25,428 bases of DNA from Fidelibacterota bacterium (lineage in GTDB: Bacteria; Fidelibacterota; JAANXI01): assembly GCA_018263365.1 (NCBI GenBank), contig JAANXI010000027.1:15502-40929 (forward strand). The letters run 5' to 3'. The notes below the pieces were generated by a model. That model ran no database searches and had not been told where the DNA came from. It was given only the letters and a program-made list of their open reading frames with translations. This document shows positions 15,910 to 23,852 of this stretch, one piece after another. Each line of letters starts with the position of its first letter. Position 1 is the first letter of the stretch. A program made the position numbers and the translations under genes.

Positions 15910-17274
15910 TTATTTTCCTATACAAAATTTCTCAAAAATATTGTTCAGAATATCGTCTGTCGTGGTTTCTCCTGTCAATTTGCCCAGTGAGTTTAGCGCG
16001 TCGCGCAAATCCACAACGATAAATTCGGAAGGCATCTCGTTTTCAACGCTCACGAGTGCTTTTTCCAGGGATTCAACCGCTGATTGCAACGCCTTTCTGT
16101 GCCTTTCGCTCGTAATAACCATAGTATCAGAAGATTCTGCGCCATTATGGTGACGGCCCAGCACTTTTTCGATAACAGCATCTCCGATTTCCGCGATGCC
16201 GGTCAACTCGGTTGCAGAGGTAAAAACGCCCTGATATTGTGATTCCTTTGCGCGATCAGGTGCCAGATCTATTTTGTTATAAATCGGAATAACCGGAGCG
16301 CCGTTTTCCTGAAACGGTTCCGGGTCTGTTTCTTCGTTGATATCGATGACATGCAGCAGAATATCAGCCTGTTTCATAACATTTTCCGCTCTGGAGATGC
16401 CCATCGATTCGATTGTATCATCAGAAGTTCGGAGTCCGGCAGTATCCACGAGGCGGATCTCTATTCCGTTGTGAGATATTGACTCTTCAATAGTATCCCG
16501 TGTCGTGCCGGGTACTTCGGATACAAGCGCCCGCTCCTCTTGAAGTAACGCATTTAAAATACTGGACTTACCTGCATTCGGTTTCCCCACAATGGCCGCA
16601 AGAATACCGTTGCGGTATATCTTTCCGTTCTTATAACTATCCACAAGTTGTTCACAGGTTGATTTAATCTCTGATATTGCCTCATTTATCTCATTATAAT
16701 GGGTTTTATCGATTTCTTCCTCGGAGAAATCGAGTTCCAGCTCCAGCAGTGAGACCGTATCAATGAGATCCTGGCGGATTTGCACAACCTTTTCTTTCAG
16801 TTGTCCCTGTAATTGCTGCAGTGCCGTTTGATGGCTCGTTTCCGTCTGCGAGGCGATAATATCGGAGACAGCTTCTGCCTGGGTAAGATCTATGCGCCCA
16901 TTGAGAAATGCGCGCTTGGTAAACTCTCCAGGTTCCGCCAGGCGTGCACCGTTATCCAGGGTGGTTTGCAGAATACGCTTAGCAATATAATGTCCGCCAT
17001 GGCAGCTGATCTCCACGACATCTTCTGCGGTAAAGGATTTTGGCGCCTGAAAGCAGGTAATGATTACTTCGTCGATTTGCTCGTTGGTCCTGGGATCGAG
17101 AAAATGGGTAAAGGTTGCTTTATGAGGTTCGTACGACGCAGATTGCGATGTACAAATCTGTGCAATATCAGACGATTTCGGCCCGGATATACGAATAACC
17201 GCTAACCCACCGACTCCCGCGGGAGTCGCAATCGCCGCAATGGTATCTTCCATTGGTTGCATCTTTGTTGACAT
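15910..17274 (-). CDS. mnmE: tRNA modification GTPase MnmE (TrmE)
   Basis: MnmE is the G-protein partner of MnmG in tRNA wobble-uridine modification and binds a formyl-tetrahydrofolate derivative. The N-terminal domain begins DTIAAIATPAGVGGLAVIRISG. Family stretches FTKRAFLNGRIDLTQAEAVSDII and a helical region follow. The inserted G domain shows G1 GKPNAGKSS, the EVPGTTRDTIEE loop, G3 DTAG and G4 NKID. The protein ends in CIGK, the conserved C-terminal motif with the functional cysteine. I chose the ATG at 17274 with GGTGA six bases upstream; a GTG at 17277 and ATGs further in are alternatives that change only the tail before DTIAAIATP. It lies 33 bp after yidC, which suggests one operon. Confidence 0.97.
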   Translation of the reverse strand: MSTKMQPMEDTIAAIATPAGVGGLAVIRISGPKSSDIAQICTSQSASYEPHKATFTHFLDPRTNEQIDEVIITCFQAPKSFTAEDVVEISCHGGHYIAKRILQTTLDNGARLAEPGEFTKRAFLNGRIDLTQAEAVSDIIASQTETSHQTALQQLQGQLKEKVVQIRQDLIDTVSLLELELDFSEEEIDKTHYNEINEAISEIKSTCEQLVDSYKNGKIYRNGILAAIVGKPNAGKSSILNALLQEERALVSEVPGTTRDTIEESISHNGIEIRLVDTAGLRTSDDTIESMGISRAENVMKQADILLHVIDINEETDPEPFQENGAPVIPIYNKIDLAPDRAKESQYQGVFTSATELTGIAEIGDAVIEKVLGRHHNGAESSDTMVITSERHRKALQSAVESLEKALVSVENEMPSEFIVVDLRDALNSLGKLTGETTTDDILNNIFEKFCIGK

Positions 17275-17307
17275 CACACATCACCGGTAAAGACTTTTCT
17301 TCCTTCG

Positions 17308-19086
17308 TTATTTCGACTCAGCGGGCTCAGGGGCCGACGGCAGATCAATAAACCACTTCTGCTGTATAATCGTCATGATGTTAAAAAGCGCGTAATATAA
17401 ATTCAACCCGGACGGGAAATTGTTAAAAATCAACAGGAAAATCGCGGGCATAAGCCACATCATCATTTTTTGCTGCTGGGTGGAAGCGCCGGACGTCATC
17501 CGCTGCTGGAAAATCATGGTCAACCCCATGATAATCGGTAGAACGTTGACGTTCGCGCCATACAACGGAATCGAAAATGGCAGCGAGAAGATGGTATCCG
17601 GCTGCGAGAGATCTTTTATCCACCAAATAAATTCCGCGCCCCGCAATTCAATGGTCGTTCGGAACACAATAAAGAGCGCATACAGGAGCGGCATCTGGAC
17701 CAACATCGGCAAACAGCCGCCCATCGGGTTGACCCCTCGCTCTTTATAGATCTTCATCATCTCCTGGTTCAGCTTCTGGGAATCATCCTTATATTTTTCA
17801 CGCAGCTCTTTGATCTGCGGCTGAAGATTCTGCATCTCTTTCATGGAGACGTAGCTTTTCTTGGTCAGCGGGAACACTAGAATTTTGACGACAATACCGA
17901 AGAGGATAAGAACCAGCCCGTAGTTCGGTATAAATTTATGGATCTGGGTAAACGCCCAGAGGACGCTCTTGCTGATTGGGCGGATGACTTTCCACCCGAA
18001 ATTCATCATGCGCTGGAAGTCCCGATCGTAGTCCTGTAATACATCGTAATCGAGTGGGCCGATGTAGACAAAGAAAGAGTCTTCCTGCGCCGCGTTTTCG
18101 CTGTACGGCATGGTAATACTGGCTTGATAATTTTCCAGCTCCAGTTCGCCGTGCTTTTCCTTGGTGCCGACCAGTCGCATACCCATTGCGTTTCGGGAGA
18201 CCGGGGTTATAATGGAGGCGAAATATTTATTCCGGACCGAAATCCACTTTGTTGTGCCTTCCATCGATTCAATTTCAGGCTCCCCCTTCTTTGCTTTAGC
18301 TGCATCGATGTCTACTAGCTCATCGCCCAGCAGGCTATATGCCTTACTGTATTGTAGATCGTCCTGGGCGTTATTTTCCGTGATAGCTATACCTTTGTCC
18401 CATGTCAAATTATATCGCCGGTTGGCAATGATATCCCGGAAATGTCTGAGGGTGATCGTCAGCCCAACATGGTATTTATCCGGGTAAAAAGTCATCTTGC
18501 GGATGATGGTTCCACCACCGGATGTTTTATAGACAAACCGGAGATCCGTTGGTCTCGAAATTTCCAGTGTATCAGGAAAATCTATAGAGTTTTCAACCGT
18601 TAAATCAAACAGATTTGCCGAGTAGTCCACCGTGTCTCCCTCGAATCCGACGGAAGAGAATTTCAGCACGTGCCGGGGTCCACGATCCGGAATTAATTCT
18701 GCGTAGGGCTCACCATTTGGGCCGGGATATTTTTTGAGCTTAATAGACTGGAACGTCCCTCCGCCCCGGTTGCTAATTGTCATCCAGTAATCCGCTGTCT
18801 CGATAACGACGGTGTCTGCCCGGCCCAATTGGGCAAGATCGGTGGTCGGTTCTTTTGCCCGCTCCGGAGAACTTTCTTCAGCGGCTTTTTCGGATGACCC
18901 GGTGGGCTCGGTGATGGATTGCCTCCGAATCGTGTCCTGCTGCGAAGTTTCCTTCTTTGCCGTATCGACCTGGGTGGTCTGCTGCCTGCCTTCCGGTTGG
19001 GGCGGGGAGATCATATCCCAATAAAAAGGCATAAGAACCATTACTAAAAGGATCAGCACAAAAGCGACAACGGTATTTCTATCCAT
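17308..19086 (-). CDS. yidC: Membrane protein insertase YidC (Gram-negative type)
   Basis: YidC inserts and folds inner-membrane proteins, alone or with SecYEG. The 592 residues show a first membrane helix (VVAFVLILLVMVLMPFYW, about 5-22), a low-complexity Gln/Thr/Ser/Glu linker, then the large periplasmic beta-sandwich domain typical of diderms (about 85-360). The conserved 60-kDa insertase core follows, with membrane helices near LVLILFGIVVKILVFPLT, LPMLVQMPLLYALFIVF and the last helices around MMWLMPAIFLLIF. The hydrophilic arginine of the insertase groove would lie near FRTTIEL. The ATG at 19086 overlaps the yidD stop by 8 bp, and mnmE follows after about 33 bp. The large periplasmic domain is a good sign of a two-membrane bacterium. 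Confidence 0.97.
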   Translation of the reverse strand: MDRNTVVAFVLILLVMVLMPFYWDMISPPQPEGRQQTTQVDTAKKETSQQDTIRRQSITEPTGSSEKAAEESSPERAKEPTTDLAQLGRADTVVIETADYWMTISNRGGGTFQSIKLKKYPGPNGEPYAELIPDRGPRHVLKFSSVGFEGDTVDYSANLFDLTVENSIDFPDTLEISRPTDLRFVYKTSGGGTIIRKMTFYPDKYHVGLTITLRHFRDIIANRRYNLTWDKGIAITENNAQDDLQYSKAYSLLGDELVDIDAAKAKKGEPEIESMEGTTKWISVRNKYFASIITPVSRNAMGMRLVGTKEKHGELELENYQASITMPYSENAAQEDSFFVYIGPLDYDVLQDYDRDFQRMMNFGWKVIRPISKSVLWAFTQIHKFIPNYGLVLILFGIVVKILVFPLTKKSYVSMKEMQNLQPQIKELREKYKDDSQKLNQEMMKIYKERGVNPMGGCLPMLVQMPLLYALFIVFRTTIELRGAEFIWWIKDLSQPDTIFSLPFSIPLYGANVNVLPIIMGLTMIFQQRMTSGASTQQQKMMMWLMPAIFLLIFNNFPSGLNLYYALFNIMTIIQQKWFIDLPSAPEPAESK

Positions 19087-19330
19087 GTTTTAAACCTGTG
19101 TCTTCGGAAGATGGGACAGGATCATAGCCGCCTTCATGCCAGGGATGACAACGGCCAATGCGTTTTATAGAGAGCCAAAGCGCCCGATACCAGCGATGTT
19201 TTTGAAAGGATTCAATTGCGTAGGAGGAACACGTGGGATAATACCGGCAGCTGGATGGAAACAGCGGGGAGAGCAAATACCGGTACAGCCGAATTAGAAA
19301 AATGAAGATCGTATTTATAATTTTTGACAT
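19079..19330 (-). CDS. yidD: Membrane protein insertion efficiency factor YidD
   Basis: YidD is a small membrane-associated protein that helps YidC-dependent insertion. The 83 residues carry the family hallmark: an N-terminal amphipathic or membrane stretch (IFIFLIRLYRYLLSPLF) followed by PSSCRYYPTCSSYAIESFQKH with its cysteines, then GRCHPWHEGGYDPVP. The ATG at 19330 overlaps the end of rnpA by 16 bp, and its end overlaps the yidC start by 8 bp. The rpmH-rnpA-yidD-yidC order is the classical arrangement. Confidence 0.96.
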   Translation of the reverse strand: MSKIINTIFIFLIRLYRYLLSPLFPSSCRYYPTCSSYAIESFQKHRWYRALWLSIKRIGRCHPWHEGGYDPVPSSEDTGLKHG

Positions 19331-19662
19331 AATCTGCTGAACTCAGATTCGATCATATGGTAATCCGGTAAATCCTTTTGAGGAAAAATTTCGAAAATGA
19401 TAGCCGTTTGATCCGGAAAAAGTGATTGGTGGGTACGAAAAAATTCTCTCATAAGGCGGCGTAACCTGTTACGTTTCACGGCGTTGCCAACCCGCCGGCC
19501 CGCAACGAAGGCAACCTGCTGCTTGGGCCAGGGATGTACAACCAATTGACCAATGCGCCCCTTCACCCGCCTCCCGTTTGAATATATTTGCTGAAAACCC
19601 TTCCGCTTTCTCAGGATGCAGGACTTGGGCAGCGCATTAGGGTGTTGTGACGAATCAGGCAG
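19315..19662 (-). CDS. rnpA: Ribonuclease P protein component, probable CTG start
   Basis: RnpA is the protein subunit of RNase P, which trims the 5' leaders of pre-tRNAs. The core FVAGRRVGNAVKRNRLRRLMREFFR carries the RNR signature. A start at GTG 19566 would give only 83 residues and omit the conserved first helix. Reading upstream in the same frame gives ALPKSCILRKRKGFQQIYSNGRRV, which is clearly RnpA N-terminal sequence, so the gene must start earlier. The upstream frame, back to a stop near 19697, has no ATG, GTG or TTG. The best candidate is CTG at 19662, ten bases after AGGGAGG, giving 115 residues, a normal length. This start lies inside the end of rpmH (8-bp overlap). The frame is certain; the exact start is inferred, with CTG 19632 or an ATC/ATA as alternatives. 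Confidence 0.88.
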   Translation of the reverse strand: MPDSSQHPNALPKSCILRKRKGFQQIYSNGRRVKGRIGQLVVHPWPKQQVAFVAGRRVGNAVKRNRLRRLMREFFRTHQSLFPDQTAIIFEIFPQKDLPDYHMIESEFSRLCQKL

Positions 19663-19789
19663 TGAGTTGTTTCCTCCCTTTTGTCCTGCGATTTTTCAGT
19701 ACCCGGCGTCCACTTTTGCTTTTCATCCGCTTCCGGAACCCGTGTTTATTTTTTCGCTTTCGGTTGCTTGGTTGATACGTACGCTTCAT
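19655..19789 (-). CDS. rpmH: 50S ribosomal protein L34
   Basis: L34 is a small basic protein of the large ribosomal subunit. The 44 residues begin MKRTYQPSNRKRKNKHGFRK and end near RRTKGRKQLTA, an unmistakable L34. The ATG at 19789 has a strong SD, AAGGAGGT, just upstream. Its last codons hold the AGGGAGG that appears to serve rnpA, and the rnpA frame overlaps its stop. It is the first gene of the long leftward series and is divergent from dnaA. Confidence 0.97.
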   Translation of the reverse strand: MKRTYQPSNRKRKNKHGFRKRMKSKSGRRVLKNRRTKGRKQLTA

Positions 19790-20280
19790 ACCAATTGACC
19801 TCCTTCCATCGGGATTTGCTATTTCTTTTTATTTCAGAGCTTTGGAATTTAACAATGTCCGAAGGAAAAACAAGCGCTATTGCCTTCCATCCTGTCGAAA
19901 AAACGGGTTGTTCGGCAATCAAGGATAGCGTTTCTCTTTTCACCGCGACCTCAGCGCAAACATTTCCTTTTTTTTCAAATATATCTTGACATACATTAGA
20001 GGCGTCGTAACTTTTTCCAGAGCGGGAAGCGTGTTGTTGATAATTTGTGAATAGTGTGGATATCTTCCGCGGAAAATTTTGATCACTCTTTTTCGTACAG
20101 GGCAAATGAGATAATTAAAAGCATTAACGAATTATCTGTAAGTTGTTATCCTATAGTGTTTTATGCGGTGTTTACTGCCGTGGATTTCTCCTGGACGGAG
20201 AGTTGCTTTTCAAATTAGGCTGTTGGTTTTAAATTCGGAGTCCGAGGGCTGAATAGGCTGTTGATAACTAGAACGAACAA
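19790..20280. promoter_or_regulatory. Divergent rpmH/dnaA control region with degenerate DnaA boxes
   Basis: This 491-bp region between the divergent rpmH and dnaA genes holds no convincing gene. Three near-boxes lie in one orientation at 20035-20043 (TGTTGATAA), 20046-20054 (TGTGAATAG) and 20055-20063 (TGTGGATAT), each one mismatch from TGTGNATAA. A fourth, TGTTGATAA, lies at 20259-20267 just before dnaA. TTGACA at 19986-19991 and TATAGT near 20151 are promoter-like hexamers but are not correctly spaced with each other. A short hairpin (TCTCC-TGGAC-GGAGA, 20187-20201) would lie in the dnaA leader. DnaA autoregulation, and possibly a second origin segment, is the likely role. Confidence 0.6.
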
Positions 20281-21663
20281 GTGAAAAATCAAGGTGTTAT
20301 GGAGCAAAATCCTGACTCTCTCTGGCAAAACTGTTTAGATGTAATAAAGGCGCGGGTACCGGACCAAACATACGAAACGTGGTTTAAGCCGATTAAGCCG
20401 ATTGATTACGATGAGGACAAGTTAACCGTCCAGGTGCCAAGCCAGTTTTTTTACGAGTGGATTGAAAATCATTACAAAGATTTGCTCAACACGACCCTTG
20501 AGAAAATTTCGGGGAACGGTGTCCGGCTAGTGTATTCGGTGGTGGTCTCCGACGAAGATATGTCGGACGGATCGGCGCAAGCCGCCGGACAGGATAGCGG
20601 CCGGCCCGTCCGCCAGACTCCTCCCGCCCAAAGCTACTTAAATGAACGGTATACATTCCAAAATTTTGTAGAAGGTGACAATAATCAGTTTGCGAGAGCC
20701 GCGGCGCTGGCTGTGGCAGAGACGCCGGGCGGCACATCTTTTAACCCCTTGGTTTTGTATGGCGGCGTCGGTCTGGGAAAAACGCATCTGGCGCAGGCCA
20801 TCGGAAATAAATCTTTGGAAGAGGGGGGCGCTCGCCGGGTGCTGTACACCTCCAGCGAAAAATTTACGCTGGAATTTATTAATTCCATCAAAAATAATAA
20901 GACCGCGGAATTTTCGGAGCAATATCGCAACGTCGATCTGCTTATAGTGGACGACATTCAGTTTTTCCAAAAGAAAGAGTCAACGCAGGAGCAGTTTTTC
21001 CATACCTTTAATGCTCTGTATCAGGCCGGTAAGCAGGTGGTCCTGACCTCCGATCGCCCGCCTAAAGAATTGTCCGGCATGGAGGAGCGTCTGCTCTCCC
21101 GGTTTCACGCCGGGTTAATCGCCGATATCCAGCCGCCGGACCTGGAGACTCGTATTGCCATCCTGCAGCACAAGGCTCAGGAAGATAACATCGAGATCTC
21201 GTATGAAATCCTCGAATTCCTGGCGGCAAATATTACCTCGAATGTGCGAGAGTTGGAAGGATCGCTGATTCGGCTGCTGGCCTTCTCTTCTCTGTCAAAT
21301 ACGGACATCACAATCGATTTGGCGAAAAAAGTGTTGAAAGAGGTGGTCGGGAAAAACTTCAAATCGGCGGTATCCATTCAGGATATTCAGAGCATTACCG
21401 GTGATGTAATGGACGTTAGCGAATCAGACATCTTTGGCAAGGGGCGCAAAATGGAGGTGGCGCTCGCCCGGCAGGTTGCCATGTATTTGAGCCGGGAACT
21501 CACAAACTCCTCGCTTAAAACGATTGGATTGCATTTTGGGGGGCGGGATCACAGCACCGTTGTGCATGCCTGCAAGGTGATCGAGGAAAAGAGGGAAAAG
21601 GACGAAACATTGCGATCCCAACTTAAGTCGATCCGGCACAAGATCGAAATGAGCCAATTGTAG
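20281..21663 (+). CDS. dnaA: Chromosomal replication initiator protein DnaA
   Basis: DnaA binds DnaA boxes, unwinds the origin and recruits the helicase. The 460 residues show domain I (LWQNCLDVIKARVPDQTYETWFKPI), a short linker rich in Gly/Gln/Pro (about 93-118), and an AAA+ domain with Walker A GGVGLGKTH (161-169) and Walker B LLIVDDIQFF (220-229). The arginine-finger region is ERLLSRFHAGLIADIQPPDLETR. The DNA-binding domain IV carries the signature GGRDHSTVVHAC (420-431). The GTG start at 20281 has no clear SD; an ATG at 20299 (MEQNPDSLWQN) has AAGG four bases upstream and may be the true start. It is divergent from rpmH and separated by about 14 kb from dnaN, which is its usual neighbour. 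Confidence 0.97.
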   Translation: MKNQGVMEQNPDSLWQNCLDVIKARVPDQTYETWFKPIKPIDYDEDKLTVQVPSQFFYEWIENHYKDLLNTTLEKISGNGVRLVYSVVVSDEDMSDGSAQAAGQDSGRPVRQTPPAQSYLNERYTFQNFVEGDNNQFARAAALAVAETPGGTSFNPLVLYGGVGLGKTHLAQAIGNKSLEEGGARRVLYTSSEKFTLEFINSIKNNKTAEFSEQYRNVDLLIVDDIQFFQKKESTQEQFFHTFNALYQAGKQVVLTSDRPPKELSGMEERLLSRFHAGLIADIQPPDLETRIAILQHKAQEDNIEISYEILEFLAANITSNVRELEGSLIRLLAFSSLSNTDITIDLAKKVLKEVVGKNFKSAVSIQDIQSITGDVMDVSESDIFGKGRKMEVALARQVAMYLSRELTNSSLKTIGLHFGGRDHSTVVHACKVIEEKREKDETLRSQLKSIRHKIEMSQL

Positions 21664-21672
21664 CCCGTTTTC

Positions 21673-21693
21673 ACAATTTGTACGAAAAATTGT
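21673..21693. promoter_or_regulatory. Perfect 7-bp inverted repeat upstream of lexA, operator candidate
   Basis: ACAATTT, seven bases, then AAATTGT form a symmetric dyad just after the dnaA stop and 107 bp before lexA. Operators are often such dyads, and lexA is usually autoregulated, so a LexA site is possible. It does not match the known CGAAC-4-GTTCG or CTGT-8-ACAG boxes, and the assignment is only a hypothesis. Confidence 0.4.
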
Positions 21694-21740
21694 TGCCATT
21701 CAGCTTTCAAGAGACTAAATTCAACATCTGTTAAGCGGGG

Positions 21741-21777
21741 GCGCGGCTTTCGCGCAACTGCCGGCGGCAAAAATTTT
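21741..21777 (+). terminator. Weak terminator-like hairpins after dnaA
   Basis: GCGCG-GCTTT-CGCGC (21741-21755) is followed by TGCC-GGC-GGCA (21759-21769), then AAAAATTTTT. The second stem is short (4 bp), so this could be an attenuator-like structure in the lexA leader or a weak dnaA terminator. Confidence 0.35.
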
Positions 21778-21800
21778 TAACTCTGACCCTCCCACAAATC

Positions 21801-22406
21801 ATGTACATTACTAAAAAGCAAAAGCGTGTGTTCGATTATATCGCGTCGTATATCGACGCGCAGGGTGTGGCGCCCACCTACGAGGAGATTGCGGATTATT
21901 TTGGATACCGCTCCAAGGGCACGGTTCACAAACACATAACCAACCTGGAAGAAAAGGGGTACATCAAAAAGGATTGGAACCGGAGCCGGGGGCTGGAAAT
22001 CGTTCACCAGGACAATAAGTCCGGCGCGACAGAACTCCCTTTGCGTGGCCGCGTCGCGGCGGGCGAACCCATTGAGGCTATTGAAGACAGGGAACTCATC
22101 TCGGTGCCATCGGATATGGTGGGCGATGGAGAGCATTACGTTTTACAGGTTCGCGGCGATTCCATGATTGAAGAAAACATCCAGGATGGCGATTATGTGA
22201 TTGTACAGCCGCGGCAGACCGCCCAGAACGGGGAAATGGTGATTGCGCTGATTGGCGGCGAAGATGCCACGCTGAAAAAATTCTACCGGGAAAACGGAAA
22301 TGTCCGTCTTCAGCCGGCCAACCGCACCATGGACCCTATTATTGTTGCAGCGGATAATGTTCAAATTCGAGGGTTGGTCATCGGTGTTATGCGGAAATAC
22401 AATTGA
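21801..22406 (+). CDS. lexA: SOS repressor LexA
   Basis: LexA represses DNA-damage genes and cleaves itself when RecA is activated. The 201 residues begin with a winged-helix domain (ITKKQKRVFDYIASYIDAQGVAPTYEEIADYFGYRSKGTVHKHITNL). The cleavage site AG is at 87-88 (GRVAAGEP). The catalytic Ser121 is in RGDSMIE, and the catalytic Lys is near 159 in ATLKKFY. All elements of the self-cleaving peptidase are present, so the switch should work. The recognition helix (SKGTVHKHITNL) resembles that of Gram-positive LexA more than E. coli. The ATG at 21801 lacks an SD. The gene follows dnaA by 137 bp, a gap with a dyad and weak hairpins. Confidence 0.96.
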   Translation: MYITKKQKRVFDYIASYIDAQGVAPTYEEIADYFGYRSKGTVHKHITNLEEKGYIKKDWNRSRGLEIVHQDNKSGATELPLRGRVAAGEPIEAIEDRELISVPSDMVGDGEHYVLQVRGDSMIEENIQDGDYVIVQPRQTAQNGEMVIALIGGEDATLKKFYRENGNVRLQPANRTMDPIIVAADNVQIRGLVIGVMRKYN

Positions 22407-22492
22407 TTAATGCGCCACGGCGTCTCTTTCCTGCACTCTCACAAATGAACGCGCATTCGAAACCAGTTCTGCAAAGTTAATCTGACGTCCCT

Positions 22493-23852
22493 ATGCCAAT
22501 TATCTATCTTCTCGATGAAGATCCCAGCGTCTGCGAAACCATTCAGATCATGCTTGAGACTGAAGAATGGGAAGTCCGCACCTTTGAAACGCCGGATGAG
22601 TTTTTCAGCCGCTACAATAAAATCACGCCCGATATCGTTATTACGGACTATCATCTCCCGGAATATACCGGGTTAGACCTCCTCAAAAAAATCCACCGGC
22701 AGTCGCCAGAAATCGAAGTCATCATTATAACAGAGTCCGGAGATCAGGAAACCGCACTGAGTGCAATGCGCGCAGGCGCGTACGATTATATTAAGAAGCC
22801 CCTCAACATCAAAGAGCTGCGACTTGTTGTTGAAAAAGCCCTGCATTCCAAAAAAATCGGGGACAAGCTCTCCTATTTCTATAACCAGCAACGCAAGATG
22901 TTCGGCTTCGGGGATCTCATCGGCGGTTCCCCGGAGAAGCAGCGGGTGTTCAAAATCATCCGCATGGTGAGCGAATCGAAAGACACCCCGGTGGTAATTC
23001 GCGGTGAGACCGGCACAGGCAAAGAACTGGCCGCCCGGTCAATCCATGCGAATGGTGCGCGGAATACCGAACCGTTTATCGAGGTGAACTGTGCCGCTTT
23101 CCAGGAATCACTGCTGGAATCCGAGCTCTTTGGATACGAACAAGGCGCCTTTACCGATGCTCGGAAATCCAAGCGAGGGCACGTTTTTCCTGGATGAATT
23201 GGCCAGTATGCACCCCAGCGTGCAGGCCAAGCTGCTGAAGGCGATCGAGGAGAAAAAGATCCGCGGCGTCAAGGATCTGTCTATTGATATCCGTGTTTTG
23301 GCCGCAACGAGCGAGCCGCTGGAGCGACTGATCGAGGAAGGAAAATTCCGGGAGGATCTGTATTATCGGCTGAATGTCATTTCCATTGAACTGCCGCCCC
23401 TGCGTGAGCGCGGCGATGATATACTGCTATTGGCGGAACACTTCATCGAGCAGTTTAACAAGGAGTTTAAGTTTCGGGTGTCCGGGCTCTCAGAGGAGGC
23501 CGAAGATATGCTAATGTTGCATGACTGGCCGGGAAACGTCCGGGAATTGCGAAACGTCATCGAACGGGCGGTCCTGTTAAAAAAGTCCGGGGAAATCGAT
23601 ACCCATCACCTCACCCTGATACCCAGTTCACTGGACGTATCCAAAAGCCCCCAAAACCTGGAGCACCGGGTCTATATTCCGGAGGGGGGTATAGACTTTG
23701 AACAGCTGGAAAAAAAGTATCTGGAGACTGCTTTAAAGCGGACACAAGGCAAGAAATCAAAGGCGGCGAAATTGCTTGGTATGAGTAGAAGCACATTTCG
23801 ATATCGGCTGAAAAAGTTTTTCGGCGAGGATGAAAACACGTTAGAACTGTAA
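22493..23852 (+). pseudogene. Sigma-54-dependent response regulator (NtrC family), frameshifted
   Basis: The gene would encode a transcription activator of sigma-54 promoters controlled by a histidine kinase. The receiver domain is intact: acidic pocket LDED, phospho-acceptor Asp52 (VITDYH), T80 and K102 (YIKKPL). The AAA+ domain starts well, with Walker A GETGTGKE (171-178) and the sigma-54 loop GAFTDA. After RKSKRG the frame runs to TGA at 23195-23197. The sequence resumes one frame over at GTFFLDEL (Walker B), followed by the R-finger region, LHDWPGNVRELRNVIERAV and a Fis-type helix-turn-helix (KSKAAKLLGMSRSTFRYRLKKF), ending at 23852. About seven residues (the LFExAxx of relatives) are missing, so this is a small deletion near 23175-23180 and not a single-base slip. 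No kinase gene is adjacent. A sequencing or assembly error cannot be excluded. Confidence 0.88.

Noticed and set aside
19746..20105. 119-codon minus-strand ORF upstream of and overlapping rpmH
   Set aside because: It runs through the rpmH SD and coding sequence in another frame, has no recognisable domain, and covers the DnaA-like boxes.
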